Shown: positions 6,927-17,835 of the stretch, piece after piece | Numbering within the stretch: the stretch's first letter is position 1 | How the letters are laid out: each line of letters opens with the position of its first letter | Source: Luteimonas sp. J29 | Lineage (GTDB): Bacteria > Pseudomonadota > Gammaproteobacteria > Xanthomonadales > Xanthomonadaceae | Direction of reading: 5' to 3' | DNA length: 64,000 bases | Assembly: GCF_000472505.1 (NCBI RefSeq) | Contig: NZ_AWZR01000002.1 | Coordinates: forward strand, 426,485-490,484 | The notes under the pieces: generated by a model | The model's database searches: none | Seen by the model: only the letters and a program-made list of their open reading frames with translations | Told to the model about the DNA's origin: nothing | Program-made: the position numbers and the translations under genes

Positions 6927-9554
6927 TCAGAACTTCTGCGCGTAGCGGAAGTAGACCGTGCGACCGTAGGCGTCGTACAGCTCGAAGTTCCAAGGCTGGT
7001 TGCGCACCTGCATCAGGGTCGGATAGCGATCGCCCACGTTGTTCACGCCGAGGGTGATGCTGCCCTCCCACGGCGCCTTGTAGGTCACCGAGAGGTCGTG
7101 GGTGGTGTAGCTGCCCACGCGCTCGTTGACCTCGCCGCCGATGAAGCCGAAGCTCGGCTTGACCCCGGGGTTCTGCTGCGAGTCGATGTAGTTGACGTTC
7201 CAGTTGGCCACGAAGTCGCCCAGCGTCCAGCTGTTGCGCAGGGTCGAGCGCAGGTCGGGCACCGCGATCCAGCCCAGGCGATCCTTCACCGTGGCGCCGT
7301 CGGTCACGATGAAGTCGATCACCTTGGCCACCTGCAGCCAGCTGTCGAGGCGTCCACGCCCGCCGAGCTCGAAACGGGTCCGCAGGTTCACGTCCACGCC
7401 GGTGGTCTTGAGGTCGCCCTCGTTGGCGAAGGCGCTGTTGACCTCGGCGATCGAGCCGTTGGCGCGGCGGATCACCGAGGTGCCGTCCGGCAGCGCCGCG
7501 CCGGCGTTGTCGAAGTCGACCAGTTCCTGGAACTCGATCAGGCGGATGCGGTTGTCGATCTCGATGCGGTAGTAGTCGACGGTGAGGTTCAGCCACGAAG
7601 TGGCGTCCCAGGCCACGCCGATGCTGTACTGGCGGGAAGTCTCCGACTCCAGGTCGAGATTGCCGCTGCGGTAGGTGTCGACCTGGTAGCTGACGTCCTG
7701 CGAAACCGGGCCGTCGCTGATGTTGTCGCCGTTGGCGTCGTTGCCGCACTGCTCGGGCGTGTAGCCCATCACCACGCAGGTGCGGTAGTCCGCCACCTGC
7801 TCGGCGGAGAACGAACGCTTGCCGTGCACGTAGGGCAAGGCCGGCGCGCGGAAGCCCTCGCCGATCGAGCCGCGGAAGGTCAGGTTCTCCAGCGGCTGCC
7901 AGCGCAGCGACAGCTTCGGCGACAGGTCGGATCCATAGTCGCTGTAGCGGTCGTAGCGCGCGGCCAGGGTGACGTCGAAATCGGCGGCGATCGGCAGCAG
8001 CCATTCGGCATAGGCGGCGTAGATCTCGCGGTCGCCGGCGGCCGAGTTGCCCGAGGAACCAGCGATCACGCCCGCCTCGGAGAGCGAATCGTAGATGTCG
8101 GCGTAGTCCTCGGTGCGGTACTCGGCGCCGAAGGCCAGCATCGAGGCGCCACCGGACATCTCGAACAGGTCGAGCGTGGCGTTGGCGTAGATCTCGTCGA
8201 TGTCGAAGCGGCCGTCGCGACTGGTGGTCGCGGTGAAGCCCTTGATCACTTCCTCGGGGTTGCCGAACGGATCGAACAGGTTGTAGCGGCCGTCCGCCGC
8301 GGCGGCCTCGGCCAGCGGGGTCACGATGTAGCCGCGGCCCAGCTCCTTGAAGCTGGCGCGGCTGCGGCGCAGGCCGAAGTCGATGAACAGCCGGTCGGTC
8401 GCCTGCCACTGGAATCCGGCGTTCAAGTCGGCAACCGCGTTGTCCACGAAGTTGTCGCGGTTGCCCGCCGCGGCGTAGCGGTGGTAGACGAACGCGCCCA
8501 GACCGTCGCCGGGCACCGGGTCGTTCGGCGTTCCCTCGGGGATGTACAGCACGCCCGGCGTCGGCGCGAACCGCCCGAAGCTCTCGGTCTTGCTGTAGCT
8601 GGCCGAGGCATAGATCGACCAGGCGTCGTCGATCTGCCAGGTGCCTCGGGCGAACAGCGACTTGTTGTCGACCGAGGCCTCGTTGGCCGCCATCGCGTTG
8701 TAGTCGAAGACGCAGTTGTCGCCGTTGATCCAGAAGTTCGGATCGTCGCAGGCGTAGCCGGGCAGCGCGCCGCCGAACTCCCCCTCCTCGCCCGGCGCGG
8801 TCGCGCTTTCGAAGTAGAAGTTGTTGCCGTAGAAGGAGCCGCCGCGGGTCTCGCCGCCGATCTGGTTGCGGGCGAACACGATGTCGCGCGCGCTGGTCGA
8901 CACGCCGAGCAGCAGGCTGCCGCGGTCGGACGAAGTGCCGAACACCAGCGAGGCCTCCTCGGTGTCGCCGCCGGCCACCGCCGGGTTGCCGCGACCATAG
9001 CGGAACTCGGCGCCATCGAAATCCTTGCGCAGGATGATGTTCACCACGCCGCCGATCGCGTCGGAGCCGTACACCGCGGACGCGCCGTCGGAGAGCACCT
9101 CGATGCGTTCGACCGCCGCCAGCGGGATGGTGTTGAGGTCGGCGCTGGTGCCGGTGGAGGGCGCGTATGGCGCGCGGCGTCCGTCGACCAGCACCAGGGT
9201 GCGGTCGGAGCCGATGCCGCGCAGGTCGATGTCGGCGGTGGCCTGGGCGGTGCTGCCCGAGCGCGGGCGGAAGTTGCCGAACGAGGCGAAGGTGGAATCG
9301 CGCAGCACGTCGGCTACGCTGACGTCGCCGCTGGCGTCGATCGCGGCGCGGTCGATGACGGTCACCGGCACCGCGCCCTCGATGTCGGCGCGCTTGATGC
9401 GCGAACCGGTCACCTGGAGGCGGTCGAGGGTCTGGACGGTGTCGTCCGCCGCGGCGGCGTCTTGGGCGACGGCGGGGAGCGTGGCGAGGGCGCAGGCGAT
9501 GGCGATCGGCAGCGCCGCCAGCCGGCTGCCGCGCGATCGGGGAAGGAATGTCAT
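6927..9554 (-). CDS. TonB-dependent outer-membrane receptor
   Basis: 875 aa. Energised outer-membrane uptake channel. The signal peptide is MTFLPRSRG...LPAVAQDA; the start at 9554 was chosen because GGAGA lies about 9 nt upstream and a clean signal peptide follows, whereas an upstream start would add a 13-residue extension. Next come the RLQVTGSRIKRADIEG stretch, a plug domain (PVTVIDRAAI...DGASAVYGSDAIGGVVNIILRK), then a 22-strand-type barrel ending in YGRTVYFRYAQKF with C-terminal Phe. This VTGSR-type receptor is common in Xanthomonadaceae, often for sugars or peptides. Substrate unknown. The AraC-type gene 48 bp upstream on the same strand probably controls it. Confidence 0.93.
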   Translation of the reverse strand: MTFLPRSRGSRLAALPIAIACALATLPAVAQDAAAADDTVQTLDRLQVTGSRIKRADIEGAVPVTVIDRAAIDASGDVSVADVLRDSTFASFGNFRPRSGSTAQATADIDLRGIGSDRTLVLVDGRRAPYAPSTGTSADLNTIPLAAVERIEVLSDGASAVYGSDAIGGVVNIILRKDFDGAEFRYGRGNPAVAGGDTEEASLVFGTSSDRGSLLLGVSTSARDIVFARNQIGGETRGGSFYGNNFYFESATAPGEEGEFGGALPGYACDDPNFWINGDNCVFDYNAMAANEASVDNKSLFARGTWQIDDAWSIYASASYSKTESFGRFAPTPGVLYIPEGTPNDPVPGDGLGAFVYHRYAAAGNRDNFVDNAVADLNAGFQWQATDRLFIDFGLRRSRASFKELGRGYIVTPLAEAAAADGRYNLFDPFGNPEEVIKGFTATTSRDGRFDIDEIYANATLDLFEMSGGASMLAFGAEYRTEDYADIYDSLSEAGVIAGSSGNSAAGDREIYAAYAEWLLPIAADFDVTLAARYDRYSDYGSDLSPKLSLRWQPLENLTFRGSIGEGFRAPALPYVHGKRSFSAEQVADYRTCVVMGYTPEQCGNDANGDNISDGPVSQDVSYQVDTYRSGNLDLESETSRQYSIGVAWDATSWLNLTVDYYRIEIDNRIRLIEFQELVDFDNAGAALPDGTSVIRRANGSIAEVNSAFANEGDLKTTGVDVNLRTRFELGGRGRLDSWLQVAKVIDFIVTDGATVKDRLGWIAVPDLRSTLRNSWTLGDFVANWNVNYIDSQQNPGVKPSFGFIGGEVNERVGSYTTHDLSVTYKAPWEGSITLGVNNVGDRYPTLMQVRNQPWNFELYDAYGRTVYFRYAQKF

Positions 9555-9602
9555 GGGGAAGTCTCCGGATCTGGTTACGAGCGTGTTAACCACGCCCCCA
9601 AG

Positions 9603-10523
9603 TTACGGACGCAACGACACCGCCGCTTGGCCGCGCGTGCCGGTCCCGTTTGCCGCGTGTGGCGTCGCTCCGGTCCCGGCGCGGTAGCGCGAAGGCGGCA
9701 CCCCGAAGCGCGCCCGGAAGGCGCGCGAGAAACTGCAGTTGTTCTCGAAGCCGCAGGCCGCGCCGGCCTCGCCGACCGACAGCCGCGAGACGCGCAGCAG
9801 GCGCGCGGCCTGCGCCAGGCGCATCCGCGATGACGCGGCCTGTGGCCCCTCCCCGTAGATCGCGTGGAAGGTCTTGGTGAAGTACCAGACCGAGACGTTG
9901 CCGCGTTCGGCGAGTTCGGCCAGCCGCACCGGACGGTCGAGGTTGCCGGCGAGGTACAGCCACGCGCGCTGCATGCGCGCGAACACCTGGCGCCGGCGAC
10001 GCAGTGAACGCCCCGGGCAACGGTCGACCAGCTCCCGCAGCCCGGCCTGCTGGGCGGCGAGCAGGCGCAGCAGCGCCTCGAGGGGCAGGCGGTCCACCTC
10101 GTGCGTGCGCGGCACGTTGCGCGCGAACGGCGCGCAGCCGCGCCACAGCCGCAGGGCCGCGGCGCGCACGCCGGGCGCGAGCTGGCCCAGGCCCGGGAAC
10201 AGCGCCCCGTCGGCCGCCGCGGGCAGCGGCATCCTCGGCCACAGCGTGACGCCCAGGACCAGGCCATCCTCGGCGCTGGCGAGCAGCGGGCGCGACTCCG
10301 CCTCCAGCACCAGCCACTGGCCCGCCGCCAGCGCGAACCGGCCTTCGCGGCATTCCAGCGTCGCACTGCCGCGCAACACCAGCCAGGCGGTGGCGGCGTT
10401 GCCGCCGACGGCCAGGCCGCCGCCGCGGCTGGCGAGCATCAGGGCGGGACGTTCGTCGTGCGCGGCGGCGCCGGACACATCGTACGCGCCGGCGCGGTCG
10501 CTCCAGATCGTTTGCATCTGCAT
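9603..10523 (-). CDS. AraC/XylS-family transcriptional regulator
   Basis: 306 aa. The N-terminal about 190 residues form a ligand-sensing region of cupin-like character (WLVLRGSATLECREGRFALAAGQWLVLEA). The C-terminal double helix-turn-helix is seen as VRLAELAERGNVSVWYFTKTF and LSVGEAGAACGFENNCSFSRAFRARFG, with the closing PPSRYR of the family. AAGGA lies 7 nt before the ATG at 10523, supporting that start. It precedes the TonB-dependent receptor by 48 bp in the same direction, so it may be co-transcribed with and act on it. The inducer is unknown. Confidence 0.9.
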   Translation of the reverse strand: MQMQTIWSDRAGAYDVSGAAAHDERPALMLASRGGGLAVGGNAATAWLVLRGSATLECREGRFALAAGQWLVLEAESRPLLASAEDGLVLGVTLWPRMPLPAAADGALFPGLGQLAPGVRAAALRLWRGCAPFARNVPRTHEVDRLPLEALLRLLAAQQAGLRELVDRCPGRSLRRRRQVFARMQRAWLYLAGNLDRPVRLAELAERGNVSVWYFTKTFHAIYGEGPQAASSRMRLAQAARLLRVSRLSVGEAGAACGFENNCSFSRAFRARFGVPPSRYRAGTGATPHAANGTGTRGQAAVSLRP

Positions 10524-10578
10524 GGCTGTTTCCTTGTGCGGAATCCAGCCACCTGTTTGCCGCCCGCCGCTCCGAAAC

Positions 10579-12900
10579 TCAGGAAACCGGGACGAAATCG
10601 AACCGACATTGGGGCGTGCGGCATCCGAAAGTCATGCTTCGGGGACCTTCGCCCATGACTTCCGGCAGGGCCTCGCGCAGGGTGCGCCGGCGCGGGGCGG
10701 ACTCCGGGGCCGGCGGGCGCGGCAGCCGCGCGAAGCCGACGTCGATGTTCTGCGACGCCGGCAGGCCCAGGTACAGCCATCGCCCGCGTGCATCCACGGC
10801 GGGCGAACCGCCCACGACTCCGCCTTCGCGCGAGAGGCAGGGGCCGTCGCCGGGCCGGGCGATGGCGCGCCACGGGGCCGGGCAACCGTCCTCGGGCACC
10901 AGCGAGTAGGCCTGGCCTTCGAACAGCGCCCAGTGGCGATAATGGCGCGGCGTCGGCCGGTCCGCGGACACCTGCTCGATGCCGCCCAGCATGGCGTCGC
11001 TGCGCCATAACCCGGGCACGGTGGAACGGCTGAACATCAGCGCATTGGCGCCGGGGTCGTAGCGCGCGAGCGCGACGTCCTCCTCGGAAGCAAGCACGCG
11101 CCAGTCCTCGCGCCGGTACAGCACCGCGCGCACGCGCCCGCGGCCGTCGTCGACGCCGACCAGCAGGTGCGCGGGGTCGCCGGTATAGGCCGCGAACACC
11201 GGACGCTGCGCGGGCACCGCGAGCTGGCGCGCGCGTCCGGTGGCCACGTCCACCTCGAACAGGCGCTCGAGGTCGCCGCTGCGCCCGAGCACGACCAGGC
11301 GGCGGCCGTCGGGCGACCACACCGGCGCGTGGCGCGGCACCGGCTCCAGCCCTTCGACCGGTCGCAGCGTGGCCGGCTGCCCCACCTCGCCCAGCCACAG
11401 CTGCACCGCCATCGAGCGGTCGGACAGGAACGCCAGCGTGTGGCCGTCGGGCGACAGCGCGGGCAGCATGTCGACGCCGCTGGACGCGAACACCGGTTCC
11501 AGCCCCGCGTCGGATGCGCCGTCGATCGGGACGCGGAACAGTCCGCTGCGCGAGAGGTCGATCTCGAGCACCATCGACCAGTCGTCGGCCGCGACGTCCG
11601 GATGCACCGCGTTGCCGGTCGGCAGGCGCGACAGGGGGTGCAGGCTGCCATCGTCCACGCGCAGCAGCCACAGCGTGGCGTTGCCCGCCACCTGGCTGAG
11701 CACGATGCCGCTGCTGTCGGGCAACCAGTCCCAGCCGCGGATGTCGCGCCGCAGCCGGGTGAGCGGCCGCGGCGTGCCGCCCTCGGCCGGCATGATCCAC
11801 AGGTCCGCCAGCGAGAGGTTGCGGCGGAACGCGAGCCAGCGTCCGTCCGGCGAATACCGCGGAAGCTGGTCGACGTCGCCGTCGCCGATCGGATAGTCGA
11901 GCGCCTCCCAGGTGGCGGTCGCCAGGTCCAGCCGCTGCAGCGGCGCGCCGGCACCCCCGGGCATGCGCGGCCCGCCCATCACCAGGCCGCGGCCGTCGGG
12001 GGTCCAGTCGAAGTGCGACCAGGCGCCGTCGAGGCAGGGGCCGGCCTCGCGCGGCGTGCCGCCGGCGGCAGGCACCACCATGAAGCGGCAGTCCTCGCCC
12101 GCCACGCGCACGAAGGCGATGCGGGTGCCGTCGCGCGACCATACCGGCATGGTGTCCTCCACGTCGGGGCCCGGGTCGGTCAGCACGCGCGCGGCGGCCT
12201 GCGAGACCGCCTGCAGCATCAGCCGGCTGCCGCCGCCGGCCTCCGCACGCACGAAGGCCACCGTGCCGCCGTCGGGGGACAGCGACGGGAGCCGTTCCTG
12301 CTCGGGGGCGGACGCGATCGCGCGGTACTCGACCGCGAGCACCTCCGTGGCCGTGCCCGCACCGGGCAAGGCCGCGGCGGGCACGGCAGCCGGCATCCGC
12401 CACAGCGCGACCACGGCGATGCAGAACAGCACCGCCACCGCCGCCACGTGCCAGGGCGTGCGCGACGGCCGGGCGGGCGACGTCGATCGCGGGGCCGCGG
12501 GGGCAGGTCCGGGTTCCACCCCGCCCTCCACGGCGGCCGATGCGGCCTCGTCGCCCGTCCGGCCGTCCAGCCAGGCTACCGGCGCCAGCAGGCGGTAGCC
12601 GGTCCTGGCGATGGTCTCGATGTAGCGCGGCGCGTCGCGGTCGTCGCCGAACGCCTTGCGCAACTGGGTGATCGCCTGGGTGAGCACGTCGTCGGTCGGC
12701 ATCGTGTCCGGCCAGACCCGTTCGAACAGGGCATCGCGCGTCACCACCCCGCCCTGCGCCTCGGCCAGCACCAGCAGCACCTGCAGCGCCTTGGGGGTAA
12801 GCCGCCACTCGCCGCCTTCGCCGTCGCGGGTGACGACCCGGCGCAGCGCGTCGACCTCGCAGTCGAGCACGCGCAGGCGCCCGGCGCGCGGACGGATCAT
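10579..12900 (-). CDS. Membrane-anchored winged-helix regulator with periplasmic PD40/TolB-like propeller (CadC-type)
   Basis: 773 aa. Residues 1-110 are an OmpR/CadC-type winged helix (WRLTPKALQVLLVLAE...VLTQAITQLRKAFGD...YIETIARTGYRL). A Pro/Ala-rich linker leads to one membrane helix (about 148-168, WHVAAVAVLFCIAVVALW). The rest, presumably periplasmic, carries at least seven PD40-like blades (LSPDGGTVAFV, WSRDGTRIAFV, YSPDGRWLAF, LSPDGHTLAFL, WSPDGRRLVVL). This one-component architecture senses outside the membrane and binds DNA inside. The start at 12900 lacks a clear SD but is where the domain begins. It is divergent from a small secreted protein that is a likely target. Confidence 0.88.
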   Translation of the reverse strand: MIRPRAGRLRVLDCEVDALRRVVTRDGEGGEWRLTPKALQVLLVLAEAQGGVVTRDALFERVWPDTMPTDDVLTQAITQLRKAFGDDRDAPRYIETIARTGYRLLAPVAWLDGRTGDEAASAAVEGGVEPGPAPAAPRSTSPARPSRTPWHVAAVAVLFCIAVVALWRMPAAVPAAALPGAGTATEVLAVEYRAIASAPEQERLPSLSPDGGTVAFVRAEAGGGSRLMLQAVSQAAARVLTDPGPDVEDTMPVWSRDGTRIAFVRVAGEDCRFMVVPAAGGTPREAGPCLDGAWSHFDWTPDGRGLVMGGPRMPGGAGAPLQRLDLATATWEALDYPIGDGDVDQLPRYSPDGRWLAFRRNLSLADLWIMPAEGGTPRPLTRLRRDIRGWDWLPDSSGIVLSQVAGNATLWLLRVDDGSLHPLSRLPTGNAVHPDVAADDWSMVLEIDLSRSGLFRVPIDGASDAGLEPVFASSGVDMLPALSPDGHTLAFLSDRSMAVQLWLGEVGQPATLRPVEGLEPVPRHAPVWSPDGRRLVVLGRSGDLERLFEVDVATGRARQLAVPAQRPVFAAYTGDPAHLLVGVDDGRGRVRAVLYRREDWRVLASEEDVALARYDPGANALMFSRSTVPGLWRSDAMLGGIEQVSADRPTPRHYRHWALFEGQAYSLVPEDGCPAPWRAIARPGDGPCLSREGGVVGGSPAVDARGRWLYLGLPASQNIDVGFARLPRPPAPESAPRRRTLREALPEVMGEGPRSMTFGCRTPQCRFDFVPVS

Positions 12901-13223
12901 GCCGGCACGGCCGCGCGCGGCGGCATGCGGGAGCCTGCGGTGGGCGTGGGCGTTCGGGGCGTGCGCACGTGCGTGCGATGTCCGGGGCAACATCGGCCGC
13001 CAGCGTCGCACCCGCGCCACGCGCATGCATGTGTCTTTGGTGGGGCGAACCGTTTCCGCCGAAAGCGTAACGCGCCGGCCGGGCCGCGGCTTCGCCGCCG
13101 GCGCCCGCGGTCCTTGCACGGTTTGGCGCAAGGCTCTGGCGCACGTCAGGCGCACTTCAGGCAGATTCGCCGCGCGCCGTGGATCCCTAGCCTGCGTGGC
13201 GTCCACACACACGAGGCCTGACC
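12901..13223. other. Divergent promoter region between the winged-helix regulator and a small secreted protein
   Basis: 323 bp, GC-rich, with no coding character. It carries two head-to-tail 11-bp repeats at 13139-13160 about 64 bp before the secreted-protein ATG, and a degenerate third copy (GGCGCAAGGCTCT) just before them. No confident -10/-35 pair was found for either gene. Confidence 0.5.
13139..13160. promoter_or_regulatory. Tandem 11-bp direct repeats, candidate site for the winged-helix regulator
   Basis: GCGCACGTCAG (13139-13149) and GCGCACTTCAG (13150-13160) abut exactly and differ at one base. OmpR/CadC-type winged-helix proteins bind head-to-tail repeats spaced about one helical turn, and such a regulator is encoded divergently next door. 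Confidence 0.5.
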
Positions 13224-13595
13224 ATGAAGACCATCGCGACCACCCTCGGCGCCACCCTGCTGGCCGTCGCCGCCCTGCCCGCCATCGCCGCCGGCAACGC
13301 CGCGCCCCTGGAGGAATGCGTGCAGCTGTCGGACGGCCACCGCGGTACCCGCGCCGCCGGGAACACACAGTTGCTGCTGCGCGACGGCGACGCCCATTAC
13401 CGGGTGAAGTTCAACGGGACCTGCGAAACCCTCGCGCGCAGTTCGCGCATCTACATCGCGACCGACGGCGAGCACAACCGGCTGTGCCCAACCGGCACCA
13501 CGGTCAGCGCGAAGCAGTACCGCTGCCGGGCGGAGTCGGTGGAGGTGATCGACGATCGCACCTGGAGCCGCGAGGCCCGCACGGCCGGGCGCTGA
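13224..13595 (+). CDS. Small secreted protein, DUF6491-like
   Basis: 123 aa with a signal peptide (MKTIATTLGA...LPAIAAG) predicted to be cut near residue 22-24. The mature part has four cysteines (C32, C67, C88, C101), consistent with two disulfides in the periplasm. The pattern YRVKFNGTCETLARSSRIYI...LCPTG...YRCRAESVEVI resembles DUF6491 proteins, a family without known function. A weak SD (GAGGCCTGACC) precedes the ATG. Divergent from the winged-helix regulator and convergent with the DUF4136 lipoprotein. Confidence 0.8.
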   Translation: MKTIATTLGATLLAVAALPAIAAGNAAPLEECVQLSDGHRGTRAAGNTQLLLRDGDAHYRVKFNGTCETLARSSRIYIATDGEHNRLCPTGTTVSAKQYRCRAESVEVIDDRTWSREARTAGR

Positions 13596-13606
13596 TCGCC
13601 ACGGCG

Positions 13607-13633
13607 GCCCGGGCGCGCGGCGCGCGCCCGGGC
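13607..13633. terminator. Strong GC hairpin between convergent genes
   Basis: Perfect 11-bp stem GCCCGGGCGCG / CGCGCCCGGGC with a 5-nt loop, lying between the stops at 13595 and 13641. No T-run; a bidirectional terminator is the likely role. Confidence 0.55.
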
Positions 13634-13640
13634 GCGATCC

Positions 13641-14234
13641 TCATTGCGGCGCGGGCACCGTGCCGGCCCGGTACGGAAACCGGGCGAAGATCTCGGCCAT
13701 GGTCTCGTGGATCCGCGCGTCGCGCCTGGCCGGATCCTTCTCCCGGTTCACCCGGCCCACCGCGATGCCTTCCCACACCAGGCGGTTGCGCTCGACGTCG
13801 ACCAGGTCGACGTTGAGCGTGCCCTCGGTGTAGCGGTACACGTCGGTGCGGTCGCGCCAGTACGGCACCACGTAGTAGCCCCGGGCGCGGTAGCTGTAGT
13901 AGTACGCGTAGTCGACGGTCGGCATCGAGGACACGTCGGTCCGCTGCCGGGTGTAGGCATTGATGTTGACCCAGAGGTCGGGCTTGTCCTCGGTGTACAC
14001 GTAGCCGCGCGCTTCCATCTGGGCGCGCGCGGCGGCCTTCATGGTCTCGGTGGCCGCCGACGAATAGCCGTGCGGCTCGATCGCCAGCGGCGAGTAGAAG
14101 GCGAAGGTGCGATAGCGGGCGAAGTCGGCCTGGGGGTCGGCCTCGGTGGTGATCTGCGGGCCGGTGGCGCACGCCGCCAGCAGGGCGACGGCCGCCAGCA
14201 CCAGCACCCTTGCTGCGATGCGGAAGGTTCCCAT
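13641..14234 (-). CDS. DUF4136-family lipoprotein
   Basis: 197 aa. Lipoprotein signal MGTFRIAARVLVLAAVALLAAC with the lipidated cysteine at 22. The mature region has the DUF4136 pattern: DPQADFARYRTFAFY at its start, then AARAQMEARGYVYTEDKPDLWVNINAY, and YTEGTLNVDLVDVERNRLVWEG. An acidic residue follows the cysteine only later, so outer-membrane retention is likely but not certain. ATG 14234 was chosen because AGGAGA sits 7 nt upstream; an ATG two codons earlier is too close to it. Function of the family is unknown. Confidence 0.88.
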   Translation of the reverse strand: MGTFRIAARVLVLAAVALLAACATGPQITTEADPQADFARYRTFAFYSPLAIEPHGYSSAATETMKAAARAQMEARGYVYTEDKPDLWVNINAYTRQRTDVSSMPTVDYAYYYSYRARGYYVVPYWRDRTDVYRYTEGTLNVDLVDVERNRLVWEGIAVGRVNREKDPARRDARIHETMAEIFARFPYRAGTVPAPQ

Positions 14235-14369
14235 GACCATTCTCCTGTCGATTGGCCTGACGCTAGCACGCGACCGGCTACGCCGGGTGAATGCCCGGCG
14301 GGCGCCCGGCCGGCGCGGACGCCCGCCGCGGCGCGCCCCCGCGGGGCGCGGCACGTGCCGGCGCCGCCC

Positions 14370-16441
<2,072 letters not shown>

Positions 16442-16494
16442 AGGCTATTAGACCGCGCCGGCCGCACAGGCGCCAGCCCGCGCGGCCGCCCCGC

Positions 16495-17298
16495 TCAGAA
16501 CGCGAGGGTCACGCCGGCCATCGGGCCGTGGAAGCGCTGGTCCAGGCCCACCGTGGCGTCGCCGCCGTGGCGGCGGACGTTGAGCTTGAACCAGTCGTAT
16601 CCGGCGTGGATGCCGAAGTTCTGCGTGAAGCGGTACTCGACCAGGGCATTGGCGCGGGTGAGGTCGCCGTCGTAGTCGCCGAAGTCGCCCCAGTCGGCAT
16701 CCAGGTACTGGCCCTGGGCGACGAAGCGCCAGCGCTGGTCCGCGGTGTTGAAGCCCAGGCGCACGCCGACCACGGGCGCGGTGCCGGTCTCGGACTGGAG
16801 CGCGGTGAACCTGCCGTCGGCGCTGTCGACCGCGACCTCGGCGGCCAGCTTCGCGCGCTGCGCGCCGAGCTGCAGGCCGATGCTGGCGGTGGGCGACTCG
16901 ACCACGGCGAAGTCGTAGACCAGGCCGCCCAGGTCGAACTCCGTGTCGAAGCGCGCCGTGGTGCCGGCGGGGATCGTGGTGTCGCCGAGCACGAGGTCCT
17001 GGCCCAGGGCGTAGTCGCGATCCTGCGCGTAGCGGAAGTAGTTGAACAGCAGGCGGTGGCGGTCGCCGATCCGGAACATGCCTTCCGCGCGCGGCACGGT
17101 CCTGTCGCCGAGCGTGTAACGCCCGCTCTCGTACGCGTACGCCTCGCCGCCGAACTCGGCGTCCGCGGAAAAGCGGCTTTCGGCCTCGGCCTGCATCGCG
17201 CCCAGGCGCAAGGTGAAGCGGTCGTCGTCGGCCTGCGCGAAGAGCGGACAGGCCAGCAGCGTCGCGCCAATGGCGCAGGAAAGGAGCGTCTTGTTCAC
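16495..17298 (-). CDS. Predicted outer-membrane beta-barrel protein
   Basis: 267 aa from a GTG at 17298, or 270 from an ATG at 17307. The GTG has AGGA 8 nt upstream and gives MNKTLLSCAIGATLLACPLFAQA, a clean signal peptide. The mature protein is made of alternating amphipathic strands (RFTLRLGAMQAEAESRF, HRLLFNYFRYAQDRDY, IGLQLGAQRAKLAAEVAV, WRFVAQGQYLDADWG, ALVEYRFTQNFGIHAGYDWFKLNV) and ends in GVTLAF with C-terminal Phe, the outer-membrane insertion signal. Probably an eight- to ten-strand barrel of OmpW/OmpA-like size. Function not recognised. Confidence 0.8.
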   Translation of the reverse strand: MNKTLLSCAIGATLLACPLFAQADDDRFTLRLGAMQAEAESRFSADAEFGGEAYAYESGRYTLGDRTVPRAEGMFRIGDRHRLLFNYFRYAQDRDYALGQDLVLGDTTIPAGTTARFDTEFDLGGLVYDFAVVESPTASIGLQLGAQRAKLAAEVAVDSADGRFTALQSETGTAPVVGVRLGFNTADQRWRFVAQGQYLDADWGDFGDYDGDLTRANALVEYRFTQNFGIHAGYDWFKLNVRRHGGDATVGLDQRFHGPMAGVTLAF

Positions 17299-17706
17299 TA
17301 CGTGCATCCTGTGGGGAAAACGGAGCGCGCGATTTCAGGCGACGCGCAGTGCAGCTGCCGTGAACCCCCGCCTGGACATCAACGCACCCATTCAGGATGC
17401 GACGTCCGCCGGCGCTCGCCGCCGCATCTCCACGCCCAGCCACGCGTCCGGTCCGCGACGGGACGGGCATCGGATCGCCGTGCACCCGCATTCGCGCCAC
17501 GTGTGCGTCACGGGTGCGGGCAGGCGGCCAACGACCACGTCGTTTGCGCCTCGCACGCAGCGGCCTGCGCCGCCGTCGCGTTGCGTTGCACGCGGGCCGT
17601 CGGCGCGCATCGCCGGATGCCCGTGGCAGCTGCCGGGAGACCGTTCCGGATGCAATCAAAATGCGCCTTGACGCGCTGCATCATCGTCCGGTATTCATGG
17701 CGGCCC
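17299..17706. other. Intergenic region upstream of the thr leader
   Basis: About 400 bp between the outer-membrane barrel gene and the thr leader ORF. Apart from the promoter-like pair at 17668-17697, I find no coding frame with protein-like composition and no convincing RNA element or repeat. Confidence 0.5.
17668..17697 (+). promoter_or_regulatory. Sigma-70 type promoter of the thr operon
   Basis: TTGACG (17668-17673) and TATTCA (17692-17697) with an 18-nt spacer. Predicted start near 17704, so the leader ORF ATG at 17707 would sit at or near the very 5' end of the transcript. Confidence 0.55.
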
Positions 17707-17835
17707 ATGCCGAACACCCACGCCATCCTTGCAGCCGGTTCCGGCGCGTTCCCCGCGAACGCGGCGGTTGCGATTGCGACGATTACCACCACCGGCACCA
17801 TTGGGGCCGGGGTGCGGGCGCGCGTGCAGGACTGA
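17707..17835 (+). CDS. thrL: thr operon leader peptide
   Basis: 42-codon ORF too short to be found by size, recognised by its run of regulatory codons: near its middle it encodes IATITTTGTI, that is five threonine and three isoleucine codons in ten. This is the hallmark of ThrL attenuation peptides, in which ribosome stalling at Thr/Ile codons senses both amino acids. It ends 90 bp before thrA, and the terminator-like hairpin lies in that gap. The peptide is longer than the 21-residue E. coli ThrL and its remaining residues are unremarkable (Ala/Gly-rich). Confidence 0.85.
   Translation: MPNTHAILAAGSGAFPANAAVAIATITTTGTIGAGVRARVQD

Noticed and set aside
9572..9590. GGTTA...TAACC near-palindrome in the AraC/receptor gap considered as a promoter
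   Set aside because: No -10/-35 pair with acceptable spacing can be formed; only an operator role remains possible and the arms are too short to support a feature.
6609..9833. A 1074-codon open frame on the plus strand opposite the TonB-dependent receptor
   Set aside because: It is the antisense of a clear receptor gene with signal peptide and terminator. Its composition is Arg/Val/His/Gly-rich and shows no domain; open antisense frames are expected at this GC content.
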